From Planctomycetaceae bacterium (GTDB lineage: Bacteria; Planctomycetota; Planctomycetia; Planctomycetales; Planctomycetaceae): a stretch of DNA of 37,553 nucleotides. The notes beneath the pieces were generated by a model. That model ran no database searches and was not told the origin of the DNA. It was given only the letters and a program-made list of their open reading frames with translations. The position numbers were made by a program, and so were the translations under genes. Below, piece by piece: positions 1-10,420 of this stretch (position 1 is its first letter; each line of letters starts with the position of its first letter). The stretch spans positions 1 through 37,553 of the forward strand of contig JANSXP010000069.1 in the NCBI GenBank assembly GCA_024742875.1, written 5' to 3'.

Positions 1-1
1 C

Positions 2-232
2 GACTTGCTGTATCACGCCGGTGTGCCAACATCCATCCCCGACGTGACGGAGTCTGTCGGCCTGCAGGCAGACAACTCACCGGCAGCCCCCCCCCCCTCG
101 AGTTTCTTAGGGCACGCGGCTCCGCCAGCCCGGGACAGCGCGCGAGTGGGACCGTCTGGCCGATTGGGCCGACTTAGGTTCCGGACGGTACGTCGGCGTT
201 TCGCCAGTCGAATCGTTCTGCGTCGGCCTTGA
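2..232 (+). CDS. Possible C-terminal end of an unidentified gene cut by the left edge
   Basis: The plus frame is open from the left edge to base 232 and its first thirty codons have the GC-rich third positions of a real gene. The product is unrecognised. The frame runs through an 11-C tract at 87-97 and then continues antisense into the 3' end of rsfS for 59 bases, with an arginine-rich tail that looks non-coding. With one C fewer the frame would stop at 108-110, which fits the gene layout better. The true C-terminus, and even the existence of the gene, are uncertain because only the tail is in view. Confidence 0.3.
   Translation, partial: DLLYHAGVPTSIPDVTESVGLQADNSPAAPPPSSFLGHAAPPARDSARVGPSGRLGRLRFRTVRRRFASRIVLRRP
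87..97. repeat. Homopolymer tract of 11 C
   Basis: Eleven consecutive C residues lie about 77 bp beyond the rsfS stop codon. The length is either real and slippage-prone or a sequencing artefact. It decides where the left-edge open frame ends. Confidence 0.85.
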
Positions 233-692
233 GGTTTTCCAGGTCGTACAGATCGCGACCTTCCTCGGTAAATACGTGCAGCACCACATCGCCGAAATCG
301 ACCAGAATCCAGTTGGCCTCGGTGCGATAGCCTTCGATGCCCAGACGGTCGTTGCCTTCTTCGCCCTTGAGTTTGCGATTCACTTCGTCGGCAATCGCAT
401 GCATCTGGCGGCGGCTTGTTCCAGTGGCGATCACGAAGAAGTCGACGATGGATGCGATCTTCGTCATGTCAAGCACGACGATGTCTTTGCCTCGCATCTC
501 ATCCGCACACCGCGCGGCGAGCACCGCATTGGTCATACTGCGACCATACAGCTCGGGATCGCGGGGCGCCAGTTCGTAGTCGTCGTCAAACGTATGATCG
601 ACTTCCGCCTCGATCTCTTCCGCGATGGCTTCGGGAGTCGCCGTTTCTTCGACCTGCTCAGGATCAACGGGATAGGATTCGTCAGTGGACAT
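174..692 (-). CDS. rsfS: Ribosomal silencing factor RsfS (DUF143/Iojap family)
   Basis: A 172-residue protein. Residues about 55-160 carry the Iojap/RsfS signature: FFVIATGTSRRQ at 85-96, the WILVDFGDVVLHVF block at 128-141, and RDLYDLENLKAD at 146-157. The family binds ribosomal protein uL14 on the 50S subunit and blocks subunit joining when nutrients are short. The protein is longer than the usual 105-130 residues because of an acidic N-terminal extension (about residues 1-48) rich in Glu and Asp. The ATG at 692 has no clear Shine-Dalgarno. An internal Met at residue 53 would give a conventional length, so the start is the least certain part. It is transcribed divergently from the reductase gene at 867. 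Confidence 0.9.
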   Translation of the reverse strand: MSTDESYPVDPEQVEETATPEAIAEEIEAEVDHTFDDDYELAPRDPELYGRSMTNAVLAARCADEMRGKDIVVLDMTKIASIVDFFVIATGTSRRQMHAIADEVNRKLKGEEGNDRLGIEGYRTEANWILVDFGDVVLHVFTEEGRDLYDLENLKADAERFDWRNADVPSGT

Positions 693-866
693 GAGGAACG
701 ACTTTGAAAGGAAACAGGGACATCGCCGACGCCAGCAGCACCGACACGTGTATCTTAGCGCGGTTCACTGCGATTTCGCGCAGCCGCCTGTCAATTATGG
801 CAAACAATTGCAAAACTGCATCGCGCTCGTCCACCTCTCACTTTGCCCCGCTCGGATGCTGCCCAC

Positions 867-1871
867 ATGGAATTTACCCCACAGGCCATCCTGTTCGACC
901 AGCCTGGTCCACCGGCCGACGTCCTGCGGCTGAGCGATCATCGCCCCACAGCACCGCGGCCAGGCCAGGTCAGCGTGCGGATGACGGCCAGCCCCATCAA
1001 TCCGTCGGACGAGATGTTCATTCGGGGCACGTATGGCACGCGCCCGGTCCTGCCACAGGTACCGGGATTTGAGGGCACCGGCTATGTGGTGTCCAGCGGC
1101 GGCGGTTTTCGGGGAAGGCTGTTTACCGGCAAACGTGTGGCGGTGCTCAACGCTGGCGGCGGCAACTGGGCGCACGAAACGGTCGTGCCCGCCTCCCAGG
1201 TCATTCCCCTCAGTAAACAGCTTTCCGACGAACAGGCGGCCACCTTCTTTGTCAATCCGGCCACCGCTTACGTGCTGACACAGCACGTGCTGAAAATCTC
1301 CCGCGGAGACTGGCTGGTGCAGACCGCGGCCGCATCGTGCCTGGGCAAAATGATCATTCGCCTGGGGCAGCGACTGGGCTTTCGCACGCTCAATATTGTC
1401 CGCAGCGAACGACACACAGACACGTTGCGAAAGCTGGGCGGTGACGCCGTCGTTGTGTTTGACGGTGACAAAACGGCCCCCAGTGAACTGACCACGGCCA
1501 TCGCCGCCGAAGTGGGTGGCGATGGCGTCCGCCATGCCATCGACCCGGTCGGCGGTCCCACGGGCAGCGCGTTGATTGGCAGTCTTGCTCCGGGCGGCCG
1601 CCTGATCACGTTTGGCACACTCAGCGACCAGCCGCTGCAATTTTCCGGACGTGAGCTGATGACTCGCCAGGCAAGCATCGAAGGGTTCTGGTTGGGGCAC
1701 TTCATGGCGTCCCGCAGTCTGCCGTTCAAACTGAAGCTCATCAGGCAGATCACGCGCCTGGTGCTGGATGGCACGCTGGCCACAAACATTGCCCGCACAG
1801 TCAGCCTGGCCGAAGTCCCGACCGCATTTGCGGAGCCGGTCGCTGGTCGCACGCTGATCCGCATGACGTGA
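867..1871 (+). CDS. Zinc-free MDR-family NADPH oxidoreductase, trans-2-enoyl-CoA reductase-like
   Basis: A 334-residue medium-chain dehydrogenase/reductase. The N-terminal GroES-like half contains the substrate-side motif SPINPSDEMFIRGTYG and VPGFEGTGYV. The Rossmann half carries FVNPATAY followed by QTAAASCLGKMIIRLGQRLG, a dinucleotide-binding turn. The catalytic and structural zinc ligands of alcohol dehydrogenases are not evident. NPATAY and the overall layout resemble the mitochondrial MECR/ETR1 enoyl reductase branch, which reduces 2-enoyl thioesters with NADPH; quinone oxidoreductase is the alternative. A TTG 24 bases upstream would extend the frame, but ATG 867 starts the conserved domain cleanly. 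It converges with the sugar dehydrogenase gene that ends at 1908. Confidence 0.8.
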   Translation: MEFTPQAILFDQPGPPADVLRLSDHRPTAPRPGQVSVRMTASPINPSDEMFIRGTYGTRPVLPQVPGFEGTGYVVSSGGGFRGRLFTGKRVAVLNAGGGNWAHETVVPASQVIPLSKQLSDEQAATFFVNPATAYVLTQHVLKISRGDWLVQTAAASCLGKMIIRLGQRLGFRTLNIVRSERHTDTLRKLGGDAVVVFDGDKTAPSELTTAIAAEVGGDGVRHAIDPVGGPTGSALIGSLAPGGRLITFGTLSDQPLQFSGRELMTRQASIEGFWLGHFMASRSLPFKLKLIRQITRLVLDGTLATNIARTVSLAEVPTAFAEPVAGRTLIRMT

Positions 1872-1907
1872 GCACGCGGGTTGAACACTAAGGGCCAGCC
1901 ACTGCCA

Positions 1908-4880
1908 TCACTGCTGATTGACGGTTGTCGCCTGCAGCGACTGCAGCCAAGTCAGCAGATCCACAATCTGCTGATCGCTCAAATCCTCCAGCAGGCGATC
2001 GGGCATCAGTGACGTCGTCTGCTTAATCAGTTCATCCAAATCGTCACGGTCGATGACAATATTCTCGCCCTTTGTGGTCCGCAGCGTGATGTGGTGTTCT
2101 GTGCGGTCGACCAGCAGCCCGGAGTGCACTTTGCCCTCGGCCGTCACGGCCGTCCACGCAGCATACCGTGGATCGATCTTCTTTGAGGGCTGCAGCACAG
2201 ACTCCACAATCTGCTGCCTGGTCAGCCGGTGCCCCACGTCATCCAGTGCCGGGCCAATCTGCCCGCCCTGTCCGGCCACCTGGTGACACGTGGCGCACTG
2301 CACCGATTTGGTGGCAAACACCTTCTGTCCGGCCGCCGCATCGCCCGTCATGCTGGCCCACTTTGTCGGATCCAGCCGCCGCGTCGGCTGCCGATACGCG
2401 GCCGGCTGAAAACGCACAAACAGATTGCGAATTTCCGGCCGGGCCTGGCGAGCCTGCGTCAGCCAGTCGTCCCGCTGAGACGCTGTCAAAACGCCATCTT
2501 CCAGCTGCGATACCAGCGTCATGGCGGACGCCGTGGAATCCAGTCCCGCCGAGGCGGGCGAAACTCCCTCCGCAGGCAGCCCGGCAATCCACCGCCGAAT
2601 CACGTCCACCCCCGCGGCATCCACCGTGTGCGAACCGATATGCGGCATGCGACCACGTCCCGAGCATCGCACGCGATACAGCAGCACACTGCGACTGGGG
2701 TCTCCCGGTTTCACAATGGCCGGCCGATCGATCTGAAAGGTGCCCTGCATGGGCGCCGCATTCACGGTCTGCATGGCCGACAGCGTGGCCGCATGCCGCA
2801 GATCAATCGTCGCGGTACCGCCGGCTCCCTTCTGATGGCAGTGCGCGCAATTCACAGAAAGATAGGCGCGAGCTCGTTCGTCCAGCGAGGCCGATTCATC
2901 GGCCGAACACGCCAGCGGCTGCACGTTGGGGTCATGACTGCCCGACACCGTTTTCGGCACGGCGCCGGTGAACCAGCCACCATCGATCATTGCCTGCAGC
3001 TGATTGGCACCATCCGACAACCGATTCAACTGTGGCAGCGAAAACGCAAGAGCGCCGCCCACCCACGAGTTATGACAGCGGACGCACTCGGACCGCGACG
3101 CCACCGCCCATTCTCGCTGCCCAAACTCCCCATACGTCGAAAGATCGAGCGTCTGCCCGGCCGCCGGCGCCAGTTCCGCGTCGGTCTGTTCAGCATTCCA
3201 CACATAAGAATAAGGATTCCAGACCCTGCCGTTAAAGTGCAGCACCTGCGTTTCCAGACGCACTTGCCGCCCACGATCGTCCGCCAGCGACACTGTTCGC
3301 GATAGCACCGCGTCTTGAGGAAACTCCATCGTCTCCCGCAGACTGCTGGTCTTCATGCGCCGCGGTTTGGGCAGCACCTTCAGCGGCGCGGACCCCGGCA
3401 GCGCGATCAGTCGCTGCGCGACTGCGCCATCACTCCAGAGTGGCTCGTTGATTTCGAACGGCATCACGCCGGTGGCCGGCACATGTCCGCTCACATCTTC
3501 AAATAGTCCCGTGTCCGTCAGACGCCGGGGAAAGTCGTTGTCCGCGCTTTGATCCGGATTCTTCTCCAGACCGTAAATCGTGCCTTCGTCAAAGTGCAGC
3601 AGCAGCGGCTCACCACGCGTGTCGATGCCAAAGCTGACGATCCGCACCGCTGGGTCCACCAGATCCGTCAGTTCGCTCAGCACATCCGCGCCACCATTGG
3701 GATCTTTGACGATCTTTGCGGACCAGATCCGCCGCGTTTCGTAGTCACCAAAGATGTATCGCCCGGACAACTCCGGTAACTGCTTCCCTCCGTAGAACAC
3801 GCCTCCCGTGACGGACGCTCCTTCGGCGTGCGAATAGGACAGAGCCGGCGGCACAATCGGGGTGGGACCGCGCTTATTTTCCGGCAGCACCTGCTGGGGT
3901 CCTTCAAACACGCTCCAGCCGTAGTTGGCCCCCGGCTTCACGTTGTAAACCATCTCGTACAATTCCCAGCCCACATCGCCCGCCCACAGCTGACCATCGG
4001 GACTGAAATTGAACCGCCAGGGATTGCGAAATCCATACGCCCAGATTTCCGGCCGGGCCTGAGACCTCGCATAAAACAGCTCGCGATCCACATCCGCGTC
4101 TTCTGCCGGATCGACACCGGCAAACGGATTGTCGTCCGGAACGCGATAGGCTGGACCGTCGTGGTCAACACTCACATCAAGGCGAATAATGGTCGACATC
4201 ACGTTGGTCACATCCTGACCACAGCGTCGCGGATCCGGAGGATTGGGCACTTCCCCGTCGCCGGCCGACACATACAGAAAGCCGTCCGGTCCAAACTTCA
4301 CACAGCCGCCGTTGTGCCCCCCTTCCAGCCAGGTCATGAGAATCCGCTCACTGGCCGGATCGCACCTGGGCACGCCGTCTTCCAGCGTCACGCGAAACCG
4401 CGACAGCCGCGTGCCATCGTCCAGATGCACGCTGCCCTTGTTCGTCTTCACCGTGTAAACGATCCAGCACAGCGGCACCGCCGGGTAATCCGGATGCAGG
4501 GCCATCCCCAGCGTGCTGTTTACCTTTGTCGCCTCGGGATGCGGCGTCAGCTGCTGATAGCCAGCACGAAAATCAAAAAACAAATCGGCGTCCGACACGT
4601 CCTGCCGATCAGCAAACGTCCAGATCTTTCCATTGCGTGTGGCCACCCACATCCGCTGACCGGAAGGATCGGCATTGATGTACAACGGCTGATTGAACTT
4701 CAGCTGCGGGTACCGCGGCACCTGCCGATAAGCGGGCGGCGGTTCCGGAGAGCCGGTGATCCGCGAAGTGGTCCATGCTGTTCGCAGCCGCGTGTCCGCC
4801 GCAGACTCATCACCATTCGCTGCCGAAATTAATCCCGCCGCACAGATCGAAACCCACAACGCCCGCTGCAAACCACTCAT
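1908..4880 (-). CDS. Exported sugar dehydrogenase-like beta-propeller fused to a three-CxxCH cytochrome c region
   Basis: About 990 residues from the ATG at 4880, which has AGGTGG just upstream and opens a signal peptide (hydrophobic core then SAANG). The frame is open 20 codons further, but that stretch lacks signal character. Residues about 50-440 resemble the GSDH/Yli1 beta-propeller of PQQ-type sugar dehydrogenases ([47 protein letters not shown]). Residues about 450-770 match the HNE_0200-type region ([23 protein letters not shown]) and include CVRCH at 599-603 and CAHCH at 678-682. The C-terminus from about 840 is the Pirellula/Verrucomicrobium heme-binding type with CATCH at 862-866. 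Three covalent hemes are expected. It probably oxidises a sugar or aldehyde in the periplasm and passes electrons along its hemes; the substrate is unknown. Confidence 0.88.
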   Translation of the reverse strand: MSGLQRALWVSICAAGLISAANGDESAADTRLRTAWTTSRITGSPEPPPAYRQVPRYPQLKFNQPLYINADPSGQRMWVATRNGKIWTFADRQDVSDADLFFDFRAGYQQLTPHPEATKVNSTLGMALHPDYPAVPLCWIVYTVKTNKGSVHLDDGTRLSRFRVTLEDGVPRCDPASERILMTWLEGGHNGGCVKFGPDGFLYVSAGDGEVPNPPDPRRCGQDVTNVMSTIIRLDVSVDHDGPAYRVPDDNPFAGVDPAEDADVDRELFYARSQARPEIWAYGFRNPWRFNFSPDGQLWAGDVGWELYEMVYNVKPGANYGWSVFEGPQQVLPENKRGPTPIVPPALSYSHAEGASVTGGVFYGGKQLPELSGRYIFGDYETRRIWSAKIVKDPNGGADVLSELTDLVDPAVRIVSFGIDTRGEPLLLHFDEGTIYGLEKNPDQSADNDFPRRLTDTGLFEDVSGHVPATGVMPFEINEPLWSDGAVAQRLIALPGSAPLKVLPKPRRMKTSSLRETMEFPQDAVLSRTVSLADDRGRQVRLETQVLHFNGRVWNPYSYVWNAEQTDAELAPAAGQTLDLSTYGEFGQREWAVASRSECVRCHNSWVGGALAFSLPQLNRLSDGANQLQAMIDGGWFTGAVPKTVSGSHDPNVQPLACSADESASLDERARAYLSVNCAHCHQKGAGGTATIDLRHAATLSAMQTVNAAPMQGTFQIDRPAIVKPGDPSRSVLLYRVRCSGRGRMPHIGSHTVDAAGVDVIRRWIAGLPAEGVSPASAGLDSTASAMTLVSQLEDGVLTASQRDDWLTQARQARPEIRNLFVRFQPAAYRQPTRRLDPTKWASMTGDAAAGQKVFATKSVQCATCHQVAGQGGQIGPALDDVGHRLTRQQIVESVLQPSKKIDPRYAAWTAVTAEGKVHSGLLVDRTEHHITLRTTKGENIVIDRDDLDELIKQTTSLMPDRLLEDLSDQQIVDLLTWLQSLQATTVNQQ

Positions 4881-5208
4881 CGCCACCTCGCCCGAAAACG
4901 CCCGGCGGTCAGAACGCCCCGCCGTGACACCCACCACCATACCCGGCCATCAACAGGTGTGCCACTGTGCCGATGAGCCACACGGCCAACGAGATTCTGC
5001 CCCTGCCAAGCCGCACATCCTGCCAATTTCGCCGATTCCAGCCCTCACCCTGAACCCATCTCTGGCTTCTGCCTCTCCATACGCAAAGACGCACGGCCCA
5101 GGGTTCCCATGGTTCGTGCGAATTGACTATCTTCCGCGCACGTTCCTCACGAAATTTCGGCCGTCTAATGCCGCCCACACCCTGCTCGACCACAGTCGGA
5201 ACCACCCC
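4881..5208. other. Divergent intergenic region between the sugar dehydrogenase gene and cysS
   Basis: These 328 bases must hold promoters for two divergent genes. Open frames crossing it on both strands are extensions of the flanking genes without conserved content. I see no convincing -35/-10 pair, riboswitch or T-box. Confidence 0.6.
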
Positions 5209-6714
<1,506 letters not shown>

Positions 6715-6719
6715 GCCGG

Positions 6720-6739
6720 GCGGCGGCGTGGGCCGCCGC
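6720..6739 (+). terminator. GC-rich hairpin just after cysS
   Basis: A perfect 8-bp inverted repeat (GCGGCGGC / GCCGCCGC) with a 4-base loop starts 6 bases after the cysS stop. No U-tract follows, so it may be a processing or stabilising hairpin rather than a true intrinsic terminator. The remaining gap to 7013 shows nothing else that I recognise. Confidence 0.45.
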
Positions 6740-7013
6740 TGCAGAGCTAGGGTCCACTCGTTGAGGAACGCTTCTGCGCCGAGTCGCCCTCGTTGTTCGC
6801 CGCGATTCTCGAAGTCGGCTCCGCGTCTCGGCGATACTGGCTTTTCAGGTGACCGGATACCCAGTCCGCGGTGCGACGCTCTGGGGGGTTAGCTGCAGGT
6901 AGCCGTGCGTGTGACGTTGCACGAATCGTCTTAGCGCCGGGCCTGCCTGCCGTTAGCCTATTGTCGGAGGCCTGCCGCCGCCTGCCTCCCGCCACACGCC
7001 TGGAGGTATTGCG

Positions 7014-7976
7014 ATGCGTCGACACGGCTCCCACATGCTGCCATCCACTTTGTCGCAGTCACTGACCCTGATACTGCTGACAATCCTGACTGGCTCCTGC
7101 GTGGCCCAGACTGAGGAGACCTCCGCCAGCGTCCATCGCTTCGCCGCCTCCGTGGTGGATCTCACGCATCCTCTGACCGACCGCATTCCCGTGTTTCCCG
7201 GCAGCGCATCACTCAAAGTCATTCAGACGACCGACGATGACGATTCTTATTTTCTCAATCGGCTCGAACTGGACGAACATACGGGCACGCATGTGGATGC
7301 TCCCGTGCACTTCAGCGGGAAACGTGACGTGTCGCAGATTCCCATACGGCAACTCGTCTGTCCGCTGATCGTCATCGACGTTCGCCAGTCCTGCAGTCGC
7401 AATGACGACTACGAAGTGACTGTGGCCGACATCAAAGCCTGGGAGCAGCAGCACGGTGAGTTGCCGGCAGATGTTCTCGTGGCTATTCGCACCGGCTGGG
7501 AACAGAAATGGAGTACGCCAAAAGACTACGTCAACGAGCGGGAAGACGGTAAACCGCACTTCCCCGGGCTCTCCGCAGAGGCCGCTCAGTACCTTGCGCA
7601 ACGGCTGATCGCCGGCCTGGCCATCGACACGCTCAGCGTCGATCCGGGTATCTCGGATGATTTCCCCGTGCACAACATCCTGCTGGCCCGGGAGATCTTC
7701 CACGTCGAGAACATCGCCAATCTGGCCGGCGTGCCTCCCACAGGCTATGTGGCCATGGTCTGCCCGCTGCCCATCAAAGGCGGTTCGGGGTCGCCGGCCC
7801 GGATCCTTGCCTTCCCTGCGTCTCAACTGGCCGCCAGGACGCCCGCCAAGGCGCCCGCCGATAGTGGCGCAGAAAATGGCGCAGAAAATGGCGCAGAAAA
7901 TGGGGCCAAGCCTCAGCCAAAAATGCCACCCACAACCGAATCTCCACTCTGCTTCAGTGGCTCACGGCATCAGTGA
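7014..7976 (+). CDS. Exported cyclase-family metal-dependent hydrolase (kynurenine formamidase-like)
   Basis: A 320-residue protein whose start is fixed by GGAGG at 7002-7006. Residues 12-32 form a signal peptide; a cysteine at 29 in LTGSC is a poor lipobox, so either cleavage after AQ or lipoprotein anchoring is possible. The cyclase domain spans about 46-270. It has VVDLTHPLTDRIPVFPG and the metal-binding signature HTGTHVDAPVHF at 89-100, and ends near VCPLPIKGGSGSPARILA. Family members hydrolyse amides such as N-formylkynurenine or act on polyketide rings; an exported copy is less usual and its substrate is unknown. The C-terminal 50 residues are low complexity with three AENG repeats. Confidence 0.85.
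   Translation: MRRHGSHMLPSTLSQSLTLILLTILTGSCVAQTEETSASVHRFAASVVDLTHPLTDRIPVFPGSASLKVIQTTDDDDSYFLNRLELDEHTGTHVDAPVHFSGKRDVSQIPIRQLVCPLIVIDVRQSCSRNDDYEVTVADIKAWEQQHGELPADVLVAIRTGWEQKWSTPKDYVNEREDGKPHFPGLSAEAAQYLAQRLIAGLAIDTLSVDPGISDDFPVHNILLAREIFHVENIANLAGVPPTGYVAMVCPLPIKGGSGSPARILAFPASQLAARTPAKAPADSGAENGAENGAENGAKPQPKMPPTTESPLCFSGSRHQ
7866..7901 (+). repeat. Three tandem 12-bp repeats inside the cyclase gene
   Basis: The unit GGCGCAGAAAAT occurs three times in exact tandem and encodes GAEN three times in the C-terminal tail. In-frame unit gain or loss would only change tail length. Confidence 0.9.
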
Positions 7977-8094
7977 CAGACGCCCCGGGCGTACCGTGAT
8001 CGAACAGCCACACGTGGAATCGTCTGTCGTAACAACGACGCCCGATCAGCGACGCAGAGTCAGTCACAGGGGCTCAGTTGACTGAGCCGCGCAC

Positions 8095-8125
8095 AAAAAA
8101 AGCCCGAAACCTTCAGGTTTCGAGC
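8095..8125 (-). terminator. Intrinsic terminator of the tRNA-Ser gene
   Basis: On the minus strand a 10-bp stem (8116-8125 with 8102-8111, one G-U pair) and a 4-base loop are followed by seven U. It begins 6 bases after the tRNA 3' end, exactly where the tRNA transcript should stop. Confidence 0.9.
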
Positions 8126-8131
8126 TTTGAG

Positions 8132-8218
<87 letters not shown>

Positions 8219-8542
8219 AACCCCGACAAATGCCGGTTCAGCGGATATCGGCAGTCCGACACCCGCTTCGGCACAGAATCCTACCGCGGATTCCATTTTT
8301 CGCAACGGGACACCCCACCGATATCCCGCCAATTATCATAGATCCATCTCCGGAACTGCACTCAGAATAACCGTTGGTCGGCTTCGATCTACCCGCCAAG
8401 GCAGGGGTTTCCGCAAGCCGGTGACAAACGGGCTGACACGAATTGCGTTCGACGCGAAGCAACGGATCATCACGACGCTAGGAGCGGTCTGCCCAAGTCT
8501 GCAGAAACCGATCGCCACTCACGCGCCTTGGAGTTCTTAAAA
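8219..8542. other. Intergenic region between tRNA-Ser and the low-GC gene
   Basis: It should contain the tRNA promoter on the minus strand and the promoter of the gene at 8543. I found no partial copy of the tRNA 3' end that would mark an integration site, and no other recognisable element. Confidence 0.5.
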
Positions 8543-9442
8543 ATGGCCGCCGACACCACATCGAATAGCTTTCATCAAACACGGGAGATTCCCGTTCAGG
8601 GATATTCGCCGGTGAGCTGCGCGGCGTTATTCGCTAGTTTTGCGCGTCGTCAAGAGGTCACCAACTCGGTTCTGTTGTCGGTGGGCCACGGTCCGATATC
8701 TGAACACGAATTTCAACGAATCATGAAAGAATCTGGCCTCACGCTATTTTCACATGGGCTATTCGGCGACGAGGAACTCTTGAGCTTATTGAAAAGGGCA
8801 TTGCGGCGACATGATCTGGCACACGTCATCGGTCGAGACGGCTGGGAGCCCGGTCAGTTGGTTGGTGTTTTCAAAGCAAATCAAGGGAAGACTCTCAAGT
8901 TCTATTCGCAGGAGATGTTTCTAACTCTGCTGTTAACTGGCATCGACCCCTTCGAGTTAGGCCGGGAGACAGTAGAACGTTTTGCCTTGGGGCACAGTGC
9001 TCTGGAATTCGTTTCGGAAATGTGGCCCGAGTGGTACAGCGCGGACGCTAGCGATGCGCAAACACTGAACGGCAGCCGAATTGATCGACTCGAGACTGGC
9101 CTGCTCAAGGCAGCTGGCTACTCTGTTGGCGAATCTGGCAAACCTTACGTCGCAAGGCGTCGTGCCTTGAAGTTCGTGTACGACGCGGATCTCCCCAACG
9201 TGAGTTTTTCCCACCGTTTTTCTGAACAATACCTTCGCAGTTGGGGACCGCCGGCATCTTCATCAAGGTTAAGAAAGATCGCGAACTCGATCGCGATGTT
9301 CTGCTCTGAGGCAAAGCGAAAGTTGCCCCAAAACAGACCTTTGAAAGCCATAGCACATTGGGATTCAGATCTCTTGTGGCTTAAGAATGAGCTCTATGAC
9401 TCGGACATGCCGTTTGCCTGGCCAAATTCCGCTATCGAATGA
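8543..9442 (+). CDS. Conserved hypothetical protein of atypical low GC
   Basis: A 299-residue soluble protein with no signal peptide or membrane segment. ATG 8543 is preceded by GGAG at about 9 bases; a TTG 15 bases upstream is the alternative. I do not recognise a catalytic domain. The C-terminal third resembles, from memory, a widespread uncharacterised family with LLKAAGYSVG, a basic RRRALKFVYDADLPNV segment, YLRSWGPPASSSRLRKIANSIA (residues about 230-251) and a closing HWDSDLLWLKNELYDS...FAWP motif. Base composition is clearly lower in GC than its neighbours: the stretch 8701-8760 is about 42% GC. That, and the decayed genes behind it, suggest horizontal acquisition. Confidence 0.75.
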   Translation: MAADTTSNSFHQTREIPVQGYSPVSCAALFASFARRQEVTNSVLLSVGHGPISEHEFQRIMKESGLTLFSHGLFGDEELLSLLKRALRRHDLAHVIGRDGWEPGQLVGVFKANQGKTLKFYSQEMFLTLLLTGIDPFELGRETVERFALGHSALEFVSEMWPEWYSADASDAQTLNGSRIDRLETGLLKAAGYSVGESGKPYVARRRALKFVYDADLPNVSFSHRFSEQYLRSWGPPASSSRLRKIANSIAMFCSEAKRKLPQNRPLKAIAHWDSDLLWLKNELYDSDMPFAWPNSAIE

Positions 9443-9549
9443 AGTATTGCGGCGTCGGATACCACCTCAAATGAAGTCAGCGTCTAAGCCACTCGGGTTG
9501 TACGTTGGTGCCGAGGAATCTATTCTCGCCGCACCAGCGAGGTGAATGA

Positions 9550-10016
9550 GTGAGTGATTCAGGCCAGCAATATGCAGTGTTGACCGGGGATATTGTCAAA
9601 TCCTCGAAGCTGACCGCTGCGCAACTGGAGGGTGTGCGGGACTGCGTCCACGACGCTGCGTATTGCGGTCCTGATTCGCGCATCGCTGATTGCTCTGGGC
9701 ATCGCTGACACCCGCGTTTTAGTGGGACTGGGATCAGCATCTAGGTGGCGACGGCACAAACTCTGGCTGACTGAAGACAGCCGTGCGTCTGACTGACGCC
9801 GTGATCGGCCGCTGGAGATCGCGGCAGGCGGAAATCGTCGTCGCCGCCCTTTCCCCAACCGAACCGACACACGAACAGATCGCTCAGTCACTGCCTCCCG
9901 CGATATCCCGTCTATCGGTTTCCAAGTCTCTGGAGTCAGCCGACTGGCCCGCCGTTCAGCAGTGTCTGGTGCAGTTTGAACCAGCCGCCTGGCAGTGCCT
10001 GCCGGCGGGCACCTGA
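9550..10016 (+). pseudogene. Decayed SatD-family gene
   Basis: Two pieces of one ancestral protein survive in different frames. The frame from GTG 9550 reads QYAVLTGDIVKSSKLTAAQL, which matches the N-terminal signature of SatD-family proteins, then stops at 9706-9708. The second piece (frame ending at the stop 10014-10016) reads LTDAVIGRWRSRQAEIVVAA, then a helix-turn-helix-like stretch ending LSVSKSLESADWPAVQQCLV, which matches the SatD C-terminus. The middle is out of frame and too short: together about 130 residues remain of a family that is usually a little over 200. Family assignment rests on remembered signatures. The call of a pseudogene rests on the visible frame break. Confidence 0.65.
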
Positions 10017-10384
10017 TCGGCAAACTCACGGCCCCTTTGGGTCGGGAGATTCGACCCTCCAGCCCCATTCAGCTGCAGTCCGGTGAAACCTCCTCCACGG
10101 ACGCGCCCTCCACAGACTACCTCACGGCCGGTCGGACGAATGGCGGGATGTACATTGGCTGACTGGAGCGTTTTCTGGCGATGATGCTGGTGATCATCGG
10201 CCAGCCTTCCGGAATTGGCTTTCTGATTGCCGCCAGGTCAATCCTTCGCTTTGGCGAAATCAAAGACGCCAATCATCGCAAAGTGGCCGAGTACACCATC
10301 ATCGGCACCTTTCTGAGCTTCGGCTGGGCCATCCTGATCGCCACGCTCACCCAGCAGGCCATCCGTGTCTGGCTGCATGGGTAG
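9995..10384 (+). pseudogene. Decayed DUF3307 membrane-protein gene (SatD partner), 5' half lost
   Basis: From about 9995 one frame reads GGHLIGKLTAPLGREI, then an unrelated-looking stretch, then MYIG, an in-frame TGA at 10160-10162, and LERFLAMMLVIIGQPSGIGF followed by LIAARSILRFGEIKD. That last block is the characteristic C-terminal end of DUF3307 membrane proteins, which often sit directly behind satD. Two hydrophobic segments remain (about 10181-10240 and 10303-10350). The N-terminal membrane region is missing, and the fragment begins inside the last codons of the satD remnant, which points to a deletion joining the two genes. An ATG at 10181 could still express a 67-residue peptide. Confidence 0.6.
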
Positions 10385-10420
10385 CTCCGCCTCCACCGAA
10401 CAGCGCGAGCGTCTCGGCCG

